This document shows, one piece after another, positions 24,701-33,825 of a stretch of DNA of 56,194 bases. This DNA is from an uncultured Flavobacteriales bacterium (GTDB taxonomy: Bacteria > Bacteroidota > Bacteroidia > Flavobacteriales_D > Crocinitomicaceae), in contig CAJQPA010000035.1 of the NCBI GenBank assembly GCA_905480145.1, positions 1 to 56,194 of the forward strand, given 5' to 3'. A program made the translations under genes and the position numbers. Within the stretch, counting starts at the first letter, position 1. The number at the start of each line of letters is the position of its first letter. A model generated the notes under the pieces. It saw only the letters and a list, made by a program, of their open reading frames with translations. It had not been told where the DNA came from and searched no databases.

Positions 24701-26404
24701 TTAAAAATAGACAATATAACCGAAATGAACCTTACTGTCTCTTATAAGAATCGGATTGTCGAATTGTTTCCCAAGAGCAGTTGAAATAGAGAAAACACCA
24801 AAGTTCGTGCTAAAGGAGAAGCCTATCCCAAAACCTAATGGCGAATCATTGTAATAATTCTCTGAATTATTCTCATACCATGTTTGATCATAAAAAGCAA
24901 AAACATGAGAGTTTTTGTCTAATAAAAAGCGATACTCAACAATTGAAGAGGATTTGGTGGTTGATACTAATTCGTCTTCATCAAATCCACGTTGGTTTGT
25001 AAGACCACCAAATCTAAATAATTCATTCTGAAAAATATTTGGCGCATTGTAAAATTGACTTCTGTTGGATAATTTAAGAACATGTCGTTGACTAAGTGGG
25101 AAGTAGAATTGCGCATTTACTTCTCCTCGATATGTTAAATCTTTTAAGATGGTTAGAGAATCGCTGCTTGTTGAGGTCCTGTTTCCGGCGCTGCCAGTAA
25201 TCTCAATTACAAAACCACTTGATGGATTAGGAATATAATCTATTCTACTCGAGATAAATGACAATCCATAGTTGTTTGATTTTACGGAGCCTAGATTTGA
25301 ATAAGTTGGGTTGTTCAATCCACCAGAAAGCACACTAGAAGAGATATTCTGAAAGAATACTTTTAATACATTTCCTTTGTTTAAATAGTATTGTACACCT
25401 ATTGATGAGTTTAACTCAAGAAACGAAGTGTCTCTTTTGTATAAGTCAAAAACTCCATCAATACCAAAGGATGTGTTAAATAAAAACGGGTAATTAAGTT
25501 TTGTATTCAGCGATTGAGTTTGATTCCTGATGCTTTGCCATTTAAGATCTAATAACTCTCCATGTTTTAAAGTGTTCTGTAATTTTAAGCTTAACTCACC
25601 GGTAACACTTAATTTATCGCTTAATGGATCAGGTTGGAAACCAACAATTCCATTTACGGCACTAATTTTTATTGATTCTAGATATAAAAAAACTTCAACC
25701 CCTTCTTTTGTATATAGAAAATCAGCAGGTTTAGTTTCTTTAACAAAAGGAACGGCGTTAATTTTTTGAGAAAAGGTTCGTGTTAATGCTTCATTATAAG
25801 GTTGCCCTGTTCTTATGCCAAGTAAGTTGGATAAATATTTTTCGGAGATACTCGAATCTCCTTTAATATTTATCTTTTTCCAAAGTAATAAAGGACCTGT
25901 ATCAATTACTAAATCAGCATTAAGAGAATTTTGCTCGAAGGATGTTTTTGCTAATTGTATTTTTACGAAAGGATAGCCGTTATTTAAAAAGCTCTCCTGT
26001 ATTTTTTGTAGAACAGAAGTGTATTCAAAAGGGGTAAGAGGAATTTTATTAATAAGTTTTTCAGAGTAACGAGTGTTTTTAAAAATAAATCGTTTATGGT
26101 CCTCAGGTAGCGTTAAGTTTAAAGTTTTAAATTTTTCTCCCAAATGAAAATATACAACCCCCTTATCTTTTGAGTAATGAGCAGAGTCTATAGAGGCGAG
26201 TAAATAACCTTTTTGAACTGCTGATAAACGAAGGTTGCCTATATATTTAGATGCCTTTAAGCTATCTTTAAATTTTAATTTAGGATTTTTAATAAAATGA
26301 TGTAAATCAACCGAATTAAATTCAAGATGCAATTTGTTTTGCCCATATGAATTGGGTGTACAAAAAAACAGTAATATGATGTATAGCCTAAATTTCAGAA
26401 ACAT
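24701..26404 (-). CDS. Omp85/BamA-superfamily outer-membrane protein with POTRA-like part
   Basis: A 567-residue exported protein when started at the ATG 26402-26404; a TTG three codons upstream is less likely because the ATG gives a compact signal peptide (FLKFRLYIILLFF...YGQ). Residues 20-260 are periplasmic with POTRA-like alpha/beta segments (FEYTSVLQKIQESFLNNGYPFVKI, LGIRTGQPYNEALTRTFSQK). From about 265 the chain becomes a 16-strand-like barrel with surface-antigen features (RFGGLTNQRGFDEDE, reminiscent of the conserved RG-F motif; GFGIGFSFSTNFG near the end). It is too short for BamA itself and more like the TamA/surface-antigen branch. Substrate and partner are unknown. Confidence 0.78.
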   Translation of the reverse strand: MFLKFRLYIILLFFCTPNSYGQNKLHLEFNSVDLHHFIKNPKLKFKDSLKASKYIGNLRLSAVQKGYLLASIDSAHYSKDKGVVYFHLGEKFKTLNLTLPEDHKRFIFKNTRYSEKLINKIPLTPFEYTSVLQKIQESFLNNGYPFVKIQLAKTSFEQNSLNADLVIDTGPLLLWKKINIKGDSSISEKYLSNLLGIRTGQPYNEALTRTFSQKINAVPFVKETKPADFLYTKEGVEVFLYLESIKISAVNGIVGFQPDPLSDKLSVTGELSLKLQNTLKHGELLDLKWQSIRNQTQSLNTKLNYPFLFNTSFGIDGVFDLYKRDTSFLELNSSIGVQYYLNKGNVLKVFFQNISSSVLSGGLNNPTYSNLGSVKSNNYGLSFISSRIDYIPNPSSGFVIEITGSAGNRTSTSSDSLTILKDLTYRGEVNAQFYFPLSQRHVLKLSNRSQFYNAPNIFQNELFRFGGLTNQRGFDEDELVSTTKSSSIVEYRFLLDKNSHVFAFYDQTWYENNSENYYNDSPLGFGIGFSFSTNFGVFSISTALGKQFDNPILIRDSKVHFGYIVYF

Positions 26405-26486
26405 ATAACGCAATTGAGAGAGGTTTATTTCTTCTGTTAATAATGAATTGTTAATAATTAATTTTTTAGAATCATGTAATTTATTG

Positions 26487-26494
26487 TAAATTTG
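26487..26494 (+). promoter_or_regulatory. Candidate -7 element for the 46-residue lipoprotein gene
   Basis: TAAATTTG matches TAnnTTTG and would place the transcript start about 35 bases before the ATG at 26534. The -33 region has only T-rich sequence. Confidence 0.4.
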
Positions 26495-26533
26495 GCGTTA
26501 TTAGTGCAACAAACTAGAACAAAACTAAGTAAT

Positions 26534-26674
26534 ATGAAGAAATTTTTGGCCTTGACGTTAATGGGATTAATGTTAACAGTAGTATTAGTTTCATGTGGGT
26601 CTTCGAAAGGAGGTCATTGTGACGCTTATGGAAGTGTAGATCAAATCGAAAGTACTGATTTAACGAAACTGTAA
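26534..26674 (+). CDS. Very short lipoprotein, 46 residues
   Basis: The reading frame is open further upstream, but the ATG at 26534 gives a canonical lipoprotein signal: MKKFLALTLMGLMLTVVLVSC with lipobox LVSC, Cys21 acylated. The mature peptide is only 26 residues (CGSSKGGHCDAYGSVDQIES...), with a second Cys and His in GGHCDAYG. It has its own candidate promoter and a strong terminator, so it forms a transcript of about 220 bases. Function unknown; such peptides can be accessory subunits of envelope machines. The GGHCDAYG motif would be a good query for conservation. Confidence 0.7.
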   Translation: MKKFLALTLMGLMLTVVLVSCGSSKGGHCDAYGSVDQIESTDLTKL

Positions 26675-26696
26675 TATTTCTCTCAGAGAAAAATTC

Positions 26697-26724
26697 AAGG
26701 TCATCATTCGGTGACCTTTTTTTT
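26697..26724 (+). terminator. Terminator of the short lipoprotein gene
   Basis: A 9-bp stem (26697-26705 with 26710-26718, one G-U) with loop ATTC is followed by T to 26724. Confidence 0.9.
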
Positions 26725-26742
26725 GTACTCAATATTTAGATC

Positions 26743-26778
26743 AAAAAAAATCGCTTCTTATATGAAAGCGATTTTTTT
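26743..26778. terminator. Bidirectional terminator, mainly for the minus-strand lipoprotein gene
   Basis: AATCGCTT (26749-26756) and AAGCGATT (26766-26773) pair, with A on the left and T on the right. It ends 13 bases before the stop of the gene at 26791. Confidence 0.85.
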
Positions 26779-26790
26779 ATAAAGGTTAAT

Positions 26791-27258
26791 CTAGCTGGGT
26801 ATTATTTCTTGCTCAAATAATACTGTGTAGTTCGACGGAATTTTTGGTACCAAAACATAATTTTCTACAAACCTAACCTCCTTGCATGATTCACAAGTAG
26901 TCGCAATTACCTTATATCGAATTATATTGTTTACGTCATCTCTAGTTACTGACTTCTCAAAAGAAGCTTTGCAGTTGACTCTCATTGGATTTGCTAATAC
27001 AGTATAGGAATTAAAATCTAAAGCAATTCTAGATAATCCCTCATCAAAACTAATTTCAAAACGATCTGGATATTGTTGTCCATTAAAAACGTCAGGTGAC
27101 ACACTTTCCGTAAGATATCCTGAACTCGCATAAATAACCGAGTTTGTTACAATTTCTCCTGAAATTGTATCTTCTTCTGCTACAGTGCATTTTTTACAAG
27201 AAACTGATCCGATTAAAAAAGCGGAGACTAATGCTCCAAGTAGTAATGTTCTTTTCAT
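26791..27258 (-). CDS. Lipoprotein of unknown function
   Basis: A 155-residue protein with a lipoprotein signal (MKRTLLLGALVSAFLIGSVSC, lipobox SVSC, Cys21) followed directly by KKC. The mature part is a beta-rich domain; a pair of Cys in TTCESCKEV near the end could form a disulfide or bind metal. No family recognised. It lies downstream of lptB with a 77-base gap, and the terminator follows its stop, so it may be the last gene of that transcript or have its own promoter. Confidence 0.75.
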   Translation of the reverse strand: MKRTLLLGALVSAFLIGSVSCKKCTVAEEDTISGEIVTNSVIYASSGYLTESVSPDVFNGQQYPDRFEISFDEGLSRIALDFNSYTVLANPMRVNCKASFEKSVTRDDVNNIIRYKVIATTCESCKEVRFVENYVLVPKIPSNYTVLFEQEIIPS

Positions 27259-27335
27259 AATTATTTAATTGTTCCAGCCTCAAAATATTGGCATAGAATG
27301 AAGTAAAAGTAAAGTTTTTTCTCAATACGGAGAAA

Positions 27336-28064
27336 TTATTTCTTTCGAAGTTCAAAATTCTTTCCTAGATAGACTTTTCTAACTTGTTCGTCTGCAGCGA
27401 GTTCTTCAGCAGTTCCTGATTTTAAAATGTCACCTTCAAATAAAAGATATGCCCTGTCTGTAATAGACAAAGTTTCTTGTACATTGTGATCCGTAATTAA
27501 GATGCCAATATTTCTCTTTTTTAATTCTGAAACAATGGACTGAATATCTTCTACTGCAATTGGATCTACCCCTGCAAAAGGTTCATCTAACAAAACAAAT
27601 TTAGGATTGGTAGCCAATGCTCGCGCAATTTCTGTTCGTCTCTTTTCACCTCCAGATAGTCTATTTCCCAAATTTTTCCGGACATGGCCAAGACTAAATT
27701 CACTAATTAATTGTTCTAGTCTTTTGTGTCGGTCTTCTTTATTTAAATCTGTCATTTCAAGAATAGCCAAGATGTTATCTTCAACACTTAACTTTCTAAA
27801 GACAGAAACCTCTTGTGGTAGATAACCAATGCCCATTTGAGAGCGTTTATACATAGGTAGACTTGTTATTTCTTTTCCATCTAAAAAGACTTTTCCACCA
27901 TCTGGTTTCACAAGCCCTACTATCATATAGAAGGAAGTTGTTTTACCAGCTCCATTTGGACCTAAAAGTCCAACAATTTCACCTTGATTTACTTCTACAG
28001 TAACGCCTTTTACAACTTGGCGTCCACCGTATGATTTCTTTATTGCTTGAGTGTATAGTTTCAT
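27336..28064 (-). CDS. lptB: LPS export ABC transporter ATP-binding protein
   Basis: A 242-residue ATPase that drives lipopolysaccharide extraction from the inner membrane by LptBFGC. Walker [10 protein letters not shown] near 35, the LptB-specific Q-loop region [21 protein letters not shown], signature [16 protein letters not shown], Walker [14 protein letters not shown] and [10 protein letters not shown] are all present. It begins two bases after the stop of the DUF5686 outer-membrane gene, so LPS export is co-transcribed with that barrel protein and probably with tatC. Confidence 0.95.
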   Translation of the reverse strand: MKLYTQAIKKSYGGRQVVKGVTVEVNQGEIVGLLGPNGAGKTTSFYMIVGLVKPDGGKVFLDGKEITSLPMYKRSQMGIGYLPQEVSVFRKLSVEDNILAILEMTDLNKEDRHKRLEQLISEFSLGHVRKNLGNRLSGGEKRRTEIARALATNPKFVLLDEPFAGVDPIAVEDIQSIVSELKKRNIGILITDHNVQETLSITDRAYLLFEGDILKSGTAEELAADEQVRKVYLGKNFELRKK

Positions 28065-28066
28065 AT

Positions 28067-30541
28067 TTAGAAATTGATCACGTATTTTGCCCTGATTCCA
28101 AAAGCTGCTGCGTCAGTTACCTTTACACCCGGATCAAGGTGGGTTAGTCTCCAGAAAACGTCCACTCTTCCAAGCTTAAAAATGTTTTCTATCCCCATGG
28201 CAACTTCAACAAAAGGAGTTTTTCCAAACGACTTCGTAAAAGATGGCACTATTAAAAGTTCTCTGTGCCTTTTTGACATCGTGCCATAGGCAATTTTAGC
28301 GGTTGTTACCAGTCGTAACTTCATTTTTTTTATGAGCGGAATTCTATCAAAAAATAAACCGTCCCAATGATTTTCAATTAAACCTGTTATATAGTTGTCA
28401 GATATAAATTCAAAAAAGTTCATCGTATTAAATGCATTGTCCATTAGCCAAAAGGACTGATTTCCTTCATGAACTTTTAAAAAAGGGTAGGCAGTTTTTC
28501 CGAATATAGTTCCAATATTTGCGCCGTATCTAATTCTACCTAAAAGGCCAATAGAAATTTTATGCTCAATGAATAAGTCAAGTTTTTGATAATCGTAATC
28601 ACCTCCTAAAAAATCTTTTACTCCTACGATTCCTTGAAATGCAATTACTGGATATTTAGAGCTAACAGATTTTCTATCGAATGCACCAGAAATAAATTCT
28701 TCATCTTTTGCCCATCTATAGCGGGCAATAAACTCTGTCGTTTGGATTCTTGAAATGGTGTCATCAATGCCTGTTGTAAAATTTGGCCTGATATAGTTTG
28801 CAATTCCAACTGCACTATATTCTTTCCATTCGAAACCAGCGTATAGAATTACATCCTTTCTGATGTCCTTTTCTAAATTAATCCCCACTTTTTCTACAAA
28901 AGTTAATTTGTCAAGAGGTCCTGTCCGTAGAATTGCGCTGAAGGTGGATCCAACTGCAGCGGCAGTTGGTGACTGTCCAATTTGTTCTAGATCAATATTA
29001 TAATATGCCGTGAGCATTCCTCGTTTCTTAGGTGAGATGTTAAAGCGGGCTGATGCTCCATACTTATATATTTTATCTCCAAATCCATACGCTAATTTTC
29101 CGCCAAGCTCCAGTCTTTTACTAAATTTATTTGATGTTCTAAGAGCTAACCCAAGTCGAAATGTTTCAACAGGGTTAAAGCTAAACAGTGAAAAGGCATT
29201 TCCAATCTCAATTTTTCCGATGGGGTAATATCCAGTAGTTGAAAGGTAAATTACGTTCTTCATGATCTTGAAGAATTTTATTTCGTTTAGCGAATCAAGC
29301 ATGTCTGTTATTCCCTCTTCTTGCTCTGCTAGAGGTTCATGTCTTATTCTGGCCCAGTATTCATCAGAACGCATTCTAGCGCTATCATCAACTTCTACTG
29401 TGCTGTTTGATGAATAAAATTCTAAAGGTCGCTTATCGTTAATTTTGAAATTATTTCTTGTTGAATATCTTCTGCCAAATAATCCATATAAGCCAGTCTT
29501 CTTTGTTAACTTTAAATCGGCTATCATTCTTTCACTCGTTAACATCCACACTTCTTTTTCAACTTGCTCGAATGAATGTTCGATATGTAAACCTTGAACG
29601 TAATTAATGTTGGTCCAAGGTGCAATGTCCATTTCAATTTGCTTGATCGCATAAGTGGTATCATGTATCCACATTTCACCCTCGAACGTCATATCTCCTG
29701 TTCTTTTGGGTGTGAATTTGAGTTGGTAGCACCAGTAATTATCAATGAACATTGAGTCTTCTAGGTAAAAACGATAGAAATTTCTAGCCGAATTCGCGAC
29801 TGGACTAATAAAAGTTTTGTTGAACAAGTAAAGGTTATTGTCGTATACATTAACATCTAAATACATGTCACCTAAAAACTGATTTAGTTCTATATTTTCG
29901 ACCCCACTAATTCTTGAGGCTTTAACAACTTCCTTTCTCTTTTTTGGGGTTTTGTTGTAATAAAAGTCGGAAACAGACTCACTTAAAATCATGGGTAAAA
30001 AACCATTGCCACTTTCTGTTGAGTCTATATAATCGAGTATTAAATCAAGTCTTTTTACAACCTGTCTTTCTTTGAATTTTTCTCCAATATTATTAATGTC
30101 AAGTTGAACCTTATTATAAACCTCGTAAGAATAAGATTCTAATTTTTCTTTATTATTAATTCGTTTATGGGCAATAACTTTTTTGTGAAGAATTGTAGAA
30201 GGAAGCTCGTCAGGCGCTCTAACTATAACTTCTTCAAAATTTGAAGAAGGAACATTTAAAGTTACATTTATGTTTTGTTCGCTGTCTAAGTTTATAAATT
30301 TCGTGGATTTTAAATAGCCAGAAAAAGAGAATATCAAAGAATCCGTTGCGTAATATGTTTCTATTGAGTATTGACCAATTGAATCTGTTAAGACTCCAAT
30401 TTTTGTATTTTGAAAACGAACAGTGACAAAAGGCATTGGTTCCTCTGTAATTTGATCAACAACAACGCCATATACCTTTGTCTTTTGTCCTATCGAACAA
30501 AACGAAACAAAATAAATAAAGAAGAAAAGGATTAATTTCAT
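28067..30541 (-). CDS. DUF5686 family outer-membrane protein with carboxypeptidase-regulatory domain
   Basis: An 824-residue exported protein. Signal peptide 1-18, then a CarboxypepD_reg-like sandwich at 20-105 ([36 protein letters not shown]), then the long DUF5686 region with the early signature [19 protein letters not shown] and [13 protein letters not shown], a middle domain ([20 protein letters not shown]) and a C-terminal beta-barrel ending in [11 protein letters not shown] with a terminal Phe suited to BamA insertion. The function of the family is unknown; it resembles a TonB-receptor-like barrel without the plug. Position just before lptB suggests a part in the outer-membrane lipid layer. 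Confidence 0.85.
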   Translation of the reverse strand: MKLILFFFIYFVSFCSIGQKTKVYGVVVDQITEEPMPFVTVRFQNTKIGVLTDSIGQYSIETYYATDSLIFSFSGYLKSTKFINLDSEQNINVTLNVPSSNFEEVIVRAPDELPSTILHKKVIAHKRINNKEKLESYSYEVYNKVQLDINNIGEKFKERQVVKRLDLILDYIDSTESGNGFLPMILSESVSDFYYNKTPKKRKEVVKASRISGVENIELNQFLGDMYLDVNVYDNNLYLFNKTFISPVANSARNFYRFYLEDSMFIDNYWCYQLKFTPKRTGDMTFEGEMWIHDTTYAIKQIEMDIAPWTNINYVQGLHIEHSFEQVEKEVWMLTSERMIADLKLTKKTGLYGLFGRRYSTRNNFKINDKRPLEFYSSNSTVEVDDSARMRSDEYWARIRHEPLAEQEEGITDMLDSLNEIKFFKIMKNVIYLSTTGYYPIGKIEIGNAFSLFSFNPVETFRLGLALRTSNKFSKRLELGGKLAYGFGDKIYKYGASARFNISPKKRGMLTAYYNIDLEQIGQSPTAAAVGSTFSAILRTGPLDKLTFVEKVGINLEKDIRKDVILYAGFEWKEYSAVGIANYIRPNFTTGIDDTISRIQTTEFIARYRWAKDEEFISGAFDRKSVSSKYPVIAFQGIVGVKDFLGGDYDYQKLDLFIEHKISIGLLGRIRYGANIGTIFGKTAYPFLKVHEGNQSFWLMDNAFNTMNFFEFISDNYITGLIENHWDGLFFDRIPLIKKMKLRLVTTAKIAYGTMSKRHRELLIVPSFTKSFGKTPFVEVAMGIENIFKLGRVDVFWRLTHLDPGVKVTDAAAFGIRAKYVINF

Positions 30542-30581
30542 TCAATGGTGTCTTGATGCTAAATTAATCAAGTCTTTTGGA

Positions 30582-31379
30582 TTACTTATTTGATTCCTGT
30601 TGAATTTTCATCTTTTTATCTACTCTCGCAGAGACAAAGATTCCGGTTTCATAAAGAATTGCGATAGGGATGCCTACAATTACCTGGCTAATCAAGTCTG
30701 GAGGGGTAATGATTGCTGAAAGAATTAGTATTCCAATAATAGCATGCTTCCGATATTTCCTTAAAAAATCAGGGGTGATAACTCCTAGTTTTGTAAATAA
30801 ATATGAGATAACTGGGAGTAAAAACAGTAGGCCAGAATAAAAAACGGTTGACAATATCATACTCATGTATGAAGTAATTGTGAAAATATTATTCAACTCT
30901 TTACTAATCTGGTAAGACCCAAAGAACTGAACACACAAGGGGGCAACAATAAAATACCCAAAAGATATTCCTAGAAAGAAAAGGATACTCACATAGAATA
31001 CAATTCCCTTAGAGATGGAGATCTCATTTTTCTTAAGACCTGGCTTGATAAACGACCAAATTTGATAAAAAATAAATGGGAATGCTAAAACAACACCACC
31101 AAGAATACTCATCATAAGCGCGTAAGAGAATTGACCTGTCATGGTCATGCTTTGAAGGTCCAGTGGAATCTCGTCAACGCAAACTCCAAGAAATTCACAG
31201 ATGATTTTAAAAGTAATGAAGTTTGGATTTTTCATAGAGAGAAAAAGATTCTCCATGATCCATCCTTGAAAAAACCAAAGTGCTACTGCAAAAATTACAA
31301 TAGAGATGGCAATTCTAACCAAACGCCATCTTAATTCTTCAAGATGACCAAGAAATGTCATGTTTTCATTTTCTTCCAT
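30582..31379 (-). CDS. tatC: Sec-independent protein translocase subunit TatC
   Basis: A 265-residue, six-span protein that recognises twin-arginine signals. The N-terminal TatC signature MTFLGHLEELRWRLVR is present, as are FYQIWSFIKPGL and the conserved SAIITPPDLISQVIVGIPIA. The frame is open for 29 more codons upstream, but those residues are not TatC-like and would span the candidate promoter, so I start at ATG 31377-31379. The sulfite oxidase in this window is a likely substrate. TatA/B genes are not in the window. Confidence 0.93.
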   Translation of the reverse strand: MEENENMTFLGHLEELRWRLVRIAISIVIFAVALWFFQGWIMENLFLSMKNPNFITFKIICEFLGVCVDEIPLDLQSMTMTGQFSYALMMSILGGVVLAFPFIFYQIWSFIKPGLKKNEISISKGIVFYVSILFFLGISFGYFIVAPLCVQFFGSYQISKELNNIFTITSYMSMILSTVFYSGLLFLLPVISYLFTKLGVITPDFLRKYRKHAIIGILILSAIITPPDLISQVIVGIPIAILYETGIFVSARVDKKMKIQQESNK

Positions 31380-31387
31380 TGTCGAGA

Positions 31388-31395
31388 CAAAAGTA
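31388..31395 (-). promoter_or_regulatory. Candidate -7 element of tatC
   Basis: On the minus strand TACTTTTG matches TAnnTTTG and lies eight bases before the chosen ATG, implying a very short leader. A TTG lies 25 rather than about 19 bases further upstream, so the site is uncertain. Confidence 0.35.
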
Positions 31396-31516
31396 ATGAA
31401 ACTGAAAGATAATATTGAATCAATCATGGAATAAGAATGCATTCGACGAAAAAAAGACATATTCATTGTCAGAAATAGTTTTGAAACTAAGTTTTTTACT
31501 ATTTTAGATAGTAATT

Positions 31517-31522
31517 AAGGAG
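31517..31522 (+). promoter_or_regulatory. Shine-Dalgarno-like AAGGAG before recQ
   Basis: AAGGAG stands 4 bases before ATG 31527 and 10 bases before the second in-frame ATG 31533. Such sites are rare in this phylum; neither spacing is ideal, so the start remains ambiguous between the two. Confidence 0.5.
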
Positions 31523-31526
31523 ACAG

Positions 31527-33710
31527 ATGATTATGGCAGATTTGGATTTAAAAGCATCATTGAAAGAACACTTTGGATTTGATAAGTTTAAGGGTGATCA
31601 ACAAGATATAATACAAAACGTATTGGATGGAAATAATACGTTCGTTATTATGCCAACAGGTGGTGGAAAGTCAATGTGTTATCAGTTGCCAGCTTTGTTG
31701 CAAGAAGGAACAGCTATTATCGTTTCTCCATTGATTGCTTTGATGAAAAATCAAGTAGACGCAATGAGAAATGCTAGTAATGATGAGTCTATGGCTCATT
31801 ATTTAAATTCATCATTAAATAAAACGGAGATTATTCGTGTTAAAAGTGATATTACTGAAGGGAAAACAAAACTTTTATATGTTGCGCCGGAATCTTTAAC
31901 AAAGGAAGAGAATATCATTTTTTTTAAAGGCATTAATATTTCATTCTTTGCCATAGATGAAGCACATTGTATTTCTGAATGGGGACATGATTTCAGACCT
32001 GAATATAGAAGATTAAGAGAGATTTTTGAAGAAATAACTTCAGTTCCGATTATAGCTTTAACAGCAACAGCGACACCTAAAGTTCAAAGTGATATTCAGA
32101 AAAACTTAAATATGCTTGATGCGAAGATTTTCAAATCTTCGTTCAATAGAGATAATTTATACTATCAAATTTTCCCTAAGCGGGAAGTGGAGAAACAAAT
32201 AATTAAATATATTCGTTCAAAAGAAGGTAAGAGTGGTATCATCTATTGCTTAAGTAGAAAAAAGGTAGAGGAACTATCTGAATTACTTCAAGTAAATGGT
32301 ATAAATGCCCTACCTTATCATGCTGGCTTGGATGCTGGGACAAGAGCGCGTCATCAAGATATGTTCTTGATGGATGATGCAGCGGTTATTGTTGCAACGA
32401 TTGCTTTTGGAATGGGAATTGACAAGCCAGATGTGAGGTTCGTAATTCATCACGACATACCAAAATCACTTGAGAGTTATTATCAGGAGACTGGACGAGC
32501 TGGACGTGACGGTGGTGAGGGCGAATGTATTTCATTCTACCGTTATAAGGATGTAGAAAAGCTAGAAAAGTTTTTGCAAGGAAAGCCAGTCGCTGAACAA
32601 GAAATTGGAAGGCAGTTGCTGAATGAAATTGCTTCTTACTCCGAAACATCTGTTTGTCGAAGAAAAATGATACTTCATTATTTTGGAGAGGAATTTAACG
32701 AAGAGAAATGTCAGGGTATGTGCGATAACTGCAGAAATCCTAAGGAAAAACAAGAAGGAAGCGACCGAGTGTTAAATCTTTTAGAAGCGATTGATTTATT
32801 GAAAGAAACACAGCGATCAAATCACTATTGTCTATTTTTATCTGGAACTAACAAGTCAGATATTCAAGCATATAAACACGACAAGCTTCCTACTTTTGGT
32901 ATAGGAAAAGATAAAGATGTAAATTTTTGGAACGCTGTAATTAGGCAAACTGTTGTGGCAGGATTAGTATCGAAAGATATTGAATCATATGGTGTTCTTA
33001 AAATTACCAAAGAAGGACGGGCATTTATGGAGAATCCAACTTCATTTATGCTCATAAAAGAACATGACTACCTCGTTTCTGACGAGGATGCAATAATTAC
33101 GAATACCGGGGGAGCTGCTTTTGACCAAATACTTTATGATCAATTGATTGATCTGAGAAAAGATCTATCTAAGCAAAAGAATATACCGCCCTTTGTAATA
33201 TTTCAAGAACCTTCATTAAAAGATATGTGTTTTCAGTATCCTATTACAGTTGAAGAAATGACAAACGTTCAAGGGGTAGGTAATGGGAAGGCAATGAGGT
33301 ATGGCGCTCCATTCACAGCACTTATAAAAAGATATGTTGAGGACAACGATATTGAACGGCCACAAGATCTTGTCATGAAATCGATTGTGCGAAAGTCAGG
33401 ACTTAAAGTTCAGCTTATTCAAAATATTGATAGAAAGCTACCTCTAGAAGATATTGGCCAATCCCAAGGTAAGTCAATTGACGAAGTCATTGATGAAATA
33501 GAGCAAATTGTGACTTCAGGTACTCGAGTGAATATTAATTATTACATAGATGATATACTTGATGCTGAAACACAAGATGAGATTTACGATTATTTCTCCG
33601 AGGCTGAAACAGATGATTTGAACGCGGCCTATGAAGAGTTTGAGGGAGAGTTCTCAGAAGAAGAATTGCGTCTTATGTGGATTAAATTTATGAGTGAAAT
33701 GGCTAACTAG
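31527..33710 (+). CDS. recQ: ATP-dependent DNA helicase RecQ
   Basis: A 727-residue superfamily 2 helicase for recombination and repair. Motif I TGGGKS at 44-49, DEAH at 144-147 followed by CISEWGHDFRPEY (the RecQ aromatic loop), motif V/VI IAFGMGIDKPDVRF and QETGRAGRDG. The zinc module follows (CRRKMILHYFG, then KCQGMCDNC), then the RQC winged helix and an HRDC-like domain near 525-610. The C-terminal 110 residues are acidic and carry another helical bundle, slightly longer than E. coli RecQ (609). It is divergent from tatC. Confidence 0.95.
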   Translation: MIMADLDLKASLKEHFGFDKFKGDQQDIIQNVLDGNNTFVIMPTGGGKSMCYQLPALLQEGTAIIVSPLIALMKNQVDAMRNASNDESMAHYLNSSLNKTEIIRVKSDITEGKTKLLYVAPESLTKEENIIFFKGINISFFAIDEAHCISEWGHDFRPEYRRLREIFEEITSVPIIALTATATPKVQSDIQKNLNMLDAKIFKSSFNRDNLYYQIFPKREVEKQIIKYIRSKEGKSGIIYCLSRKKVEELSELLQVNGINALPYHAGLDAGTRARHQDMFLMDDAAVIVATIAFGMGIDKPDVRFVIHHDIPKSLESYYQETGRAGRDGGEGECISFYRYKDVEKLEKFLQGKPVAEQEIGRQLLNEIASYSETSVCRRKMILHYFGEEFNEEKCQGMCDNCRNPKEKQEGSDRVLNLLEAIDLLKETQRSNHYCLFLSGTNKSDIQAYKHDKLPTFGIGKDKDVNFWNAVIRQTVVAGLVSKDIESYGVLKITKEGRAFMENPTSFMLIKEHDYLVSDEDAIITNTGGAAFDQILYDQLIDLRKDLSKQKNIPPFVIFQEPSLKDMCFQYPITVEEMTNVQGVGNGKAMRYGAPFTALIKRYVEDNDIERPQDLVMKSIVRKSGLKVQLIQNIDRKLPLEDIGQSQGKSIDEVIDEIEQIVTSGTRVNINYYIDDILDAETQDEIYDYFSEAETDDLNAAYEEFEGEFSEEELRLMWIKFMSEMAN

Positions 33711-33825
33711 ACAACTTTCTATCATTCTTTTTCGTCTTTACTAATAGAACTTAATAGTCAAGTCATTAATAGTTTTTCAATTACAGCATTATCAACAACA
33801 TACAAATTCAATTACGTTTTCAACT

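Noticed and set aside
31380-31466. Longer N-terminus for TatC
   Set aside because: The 29 extra residues are not like TatC and span a promoter-like TACTTTTG; the family start motif begins just inside the shorter version.
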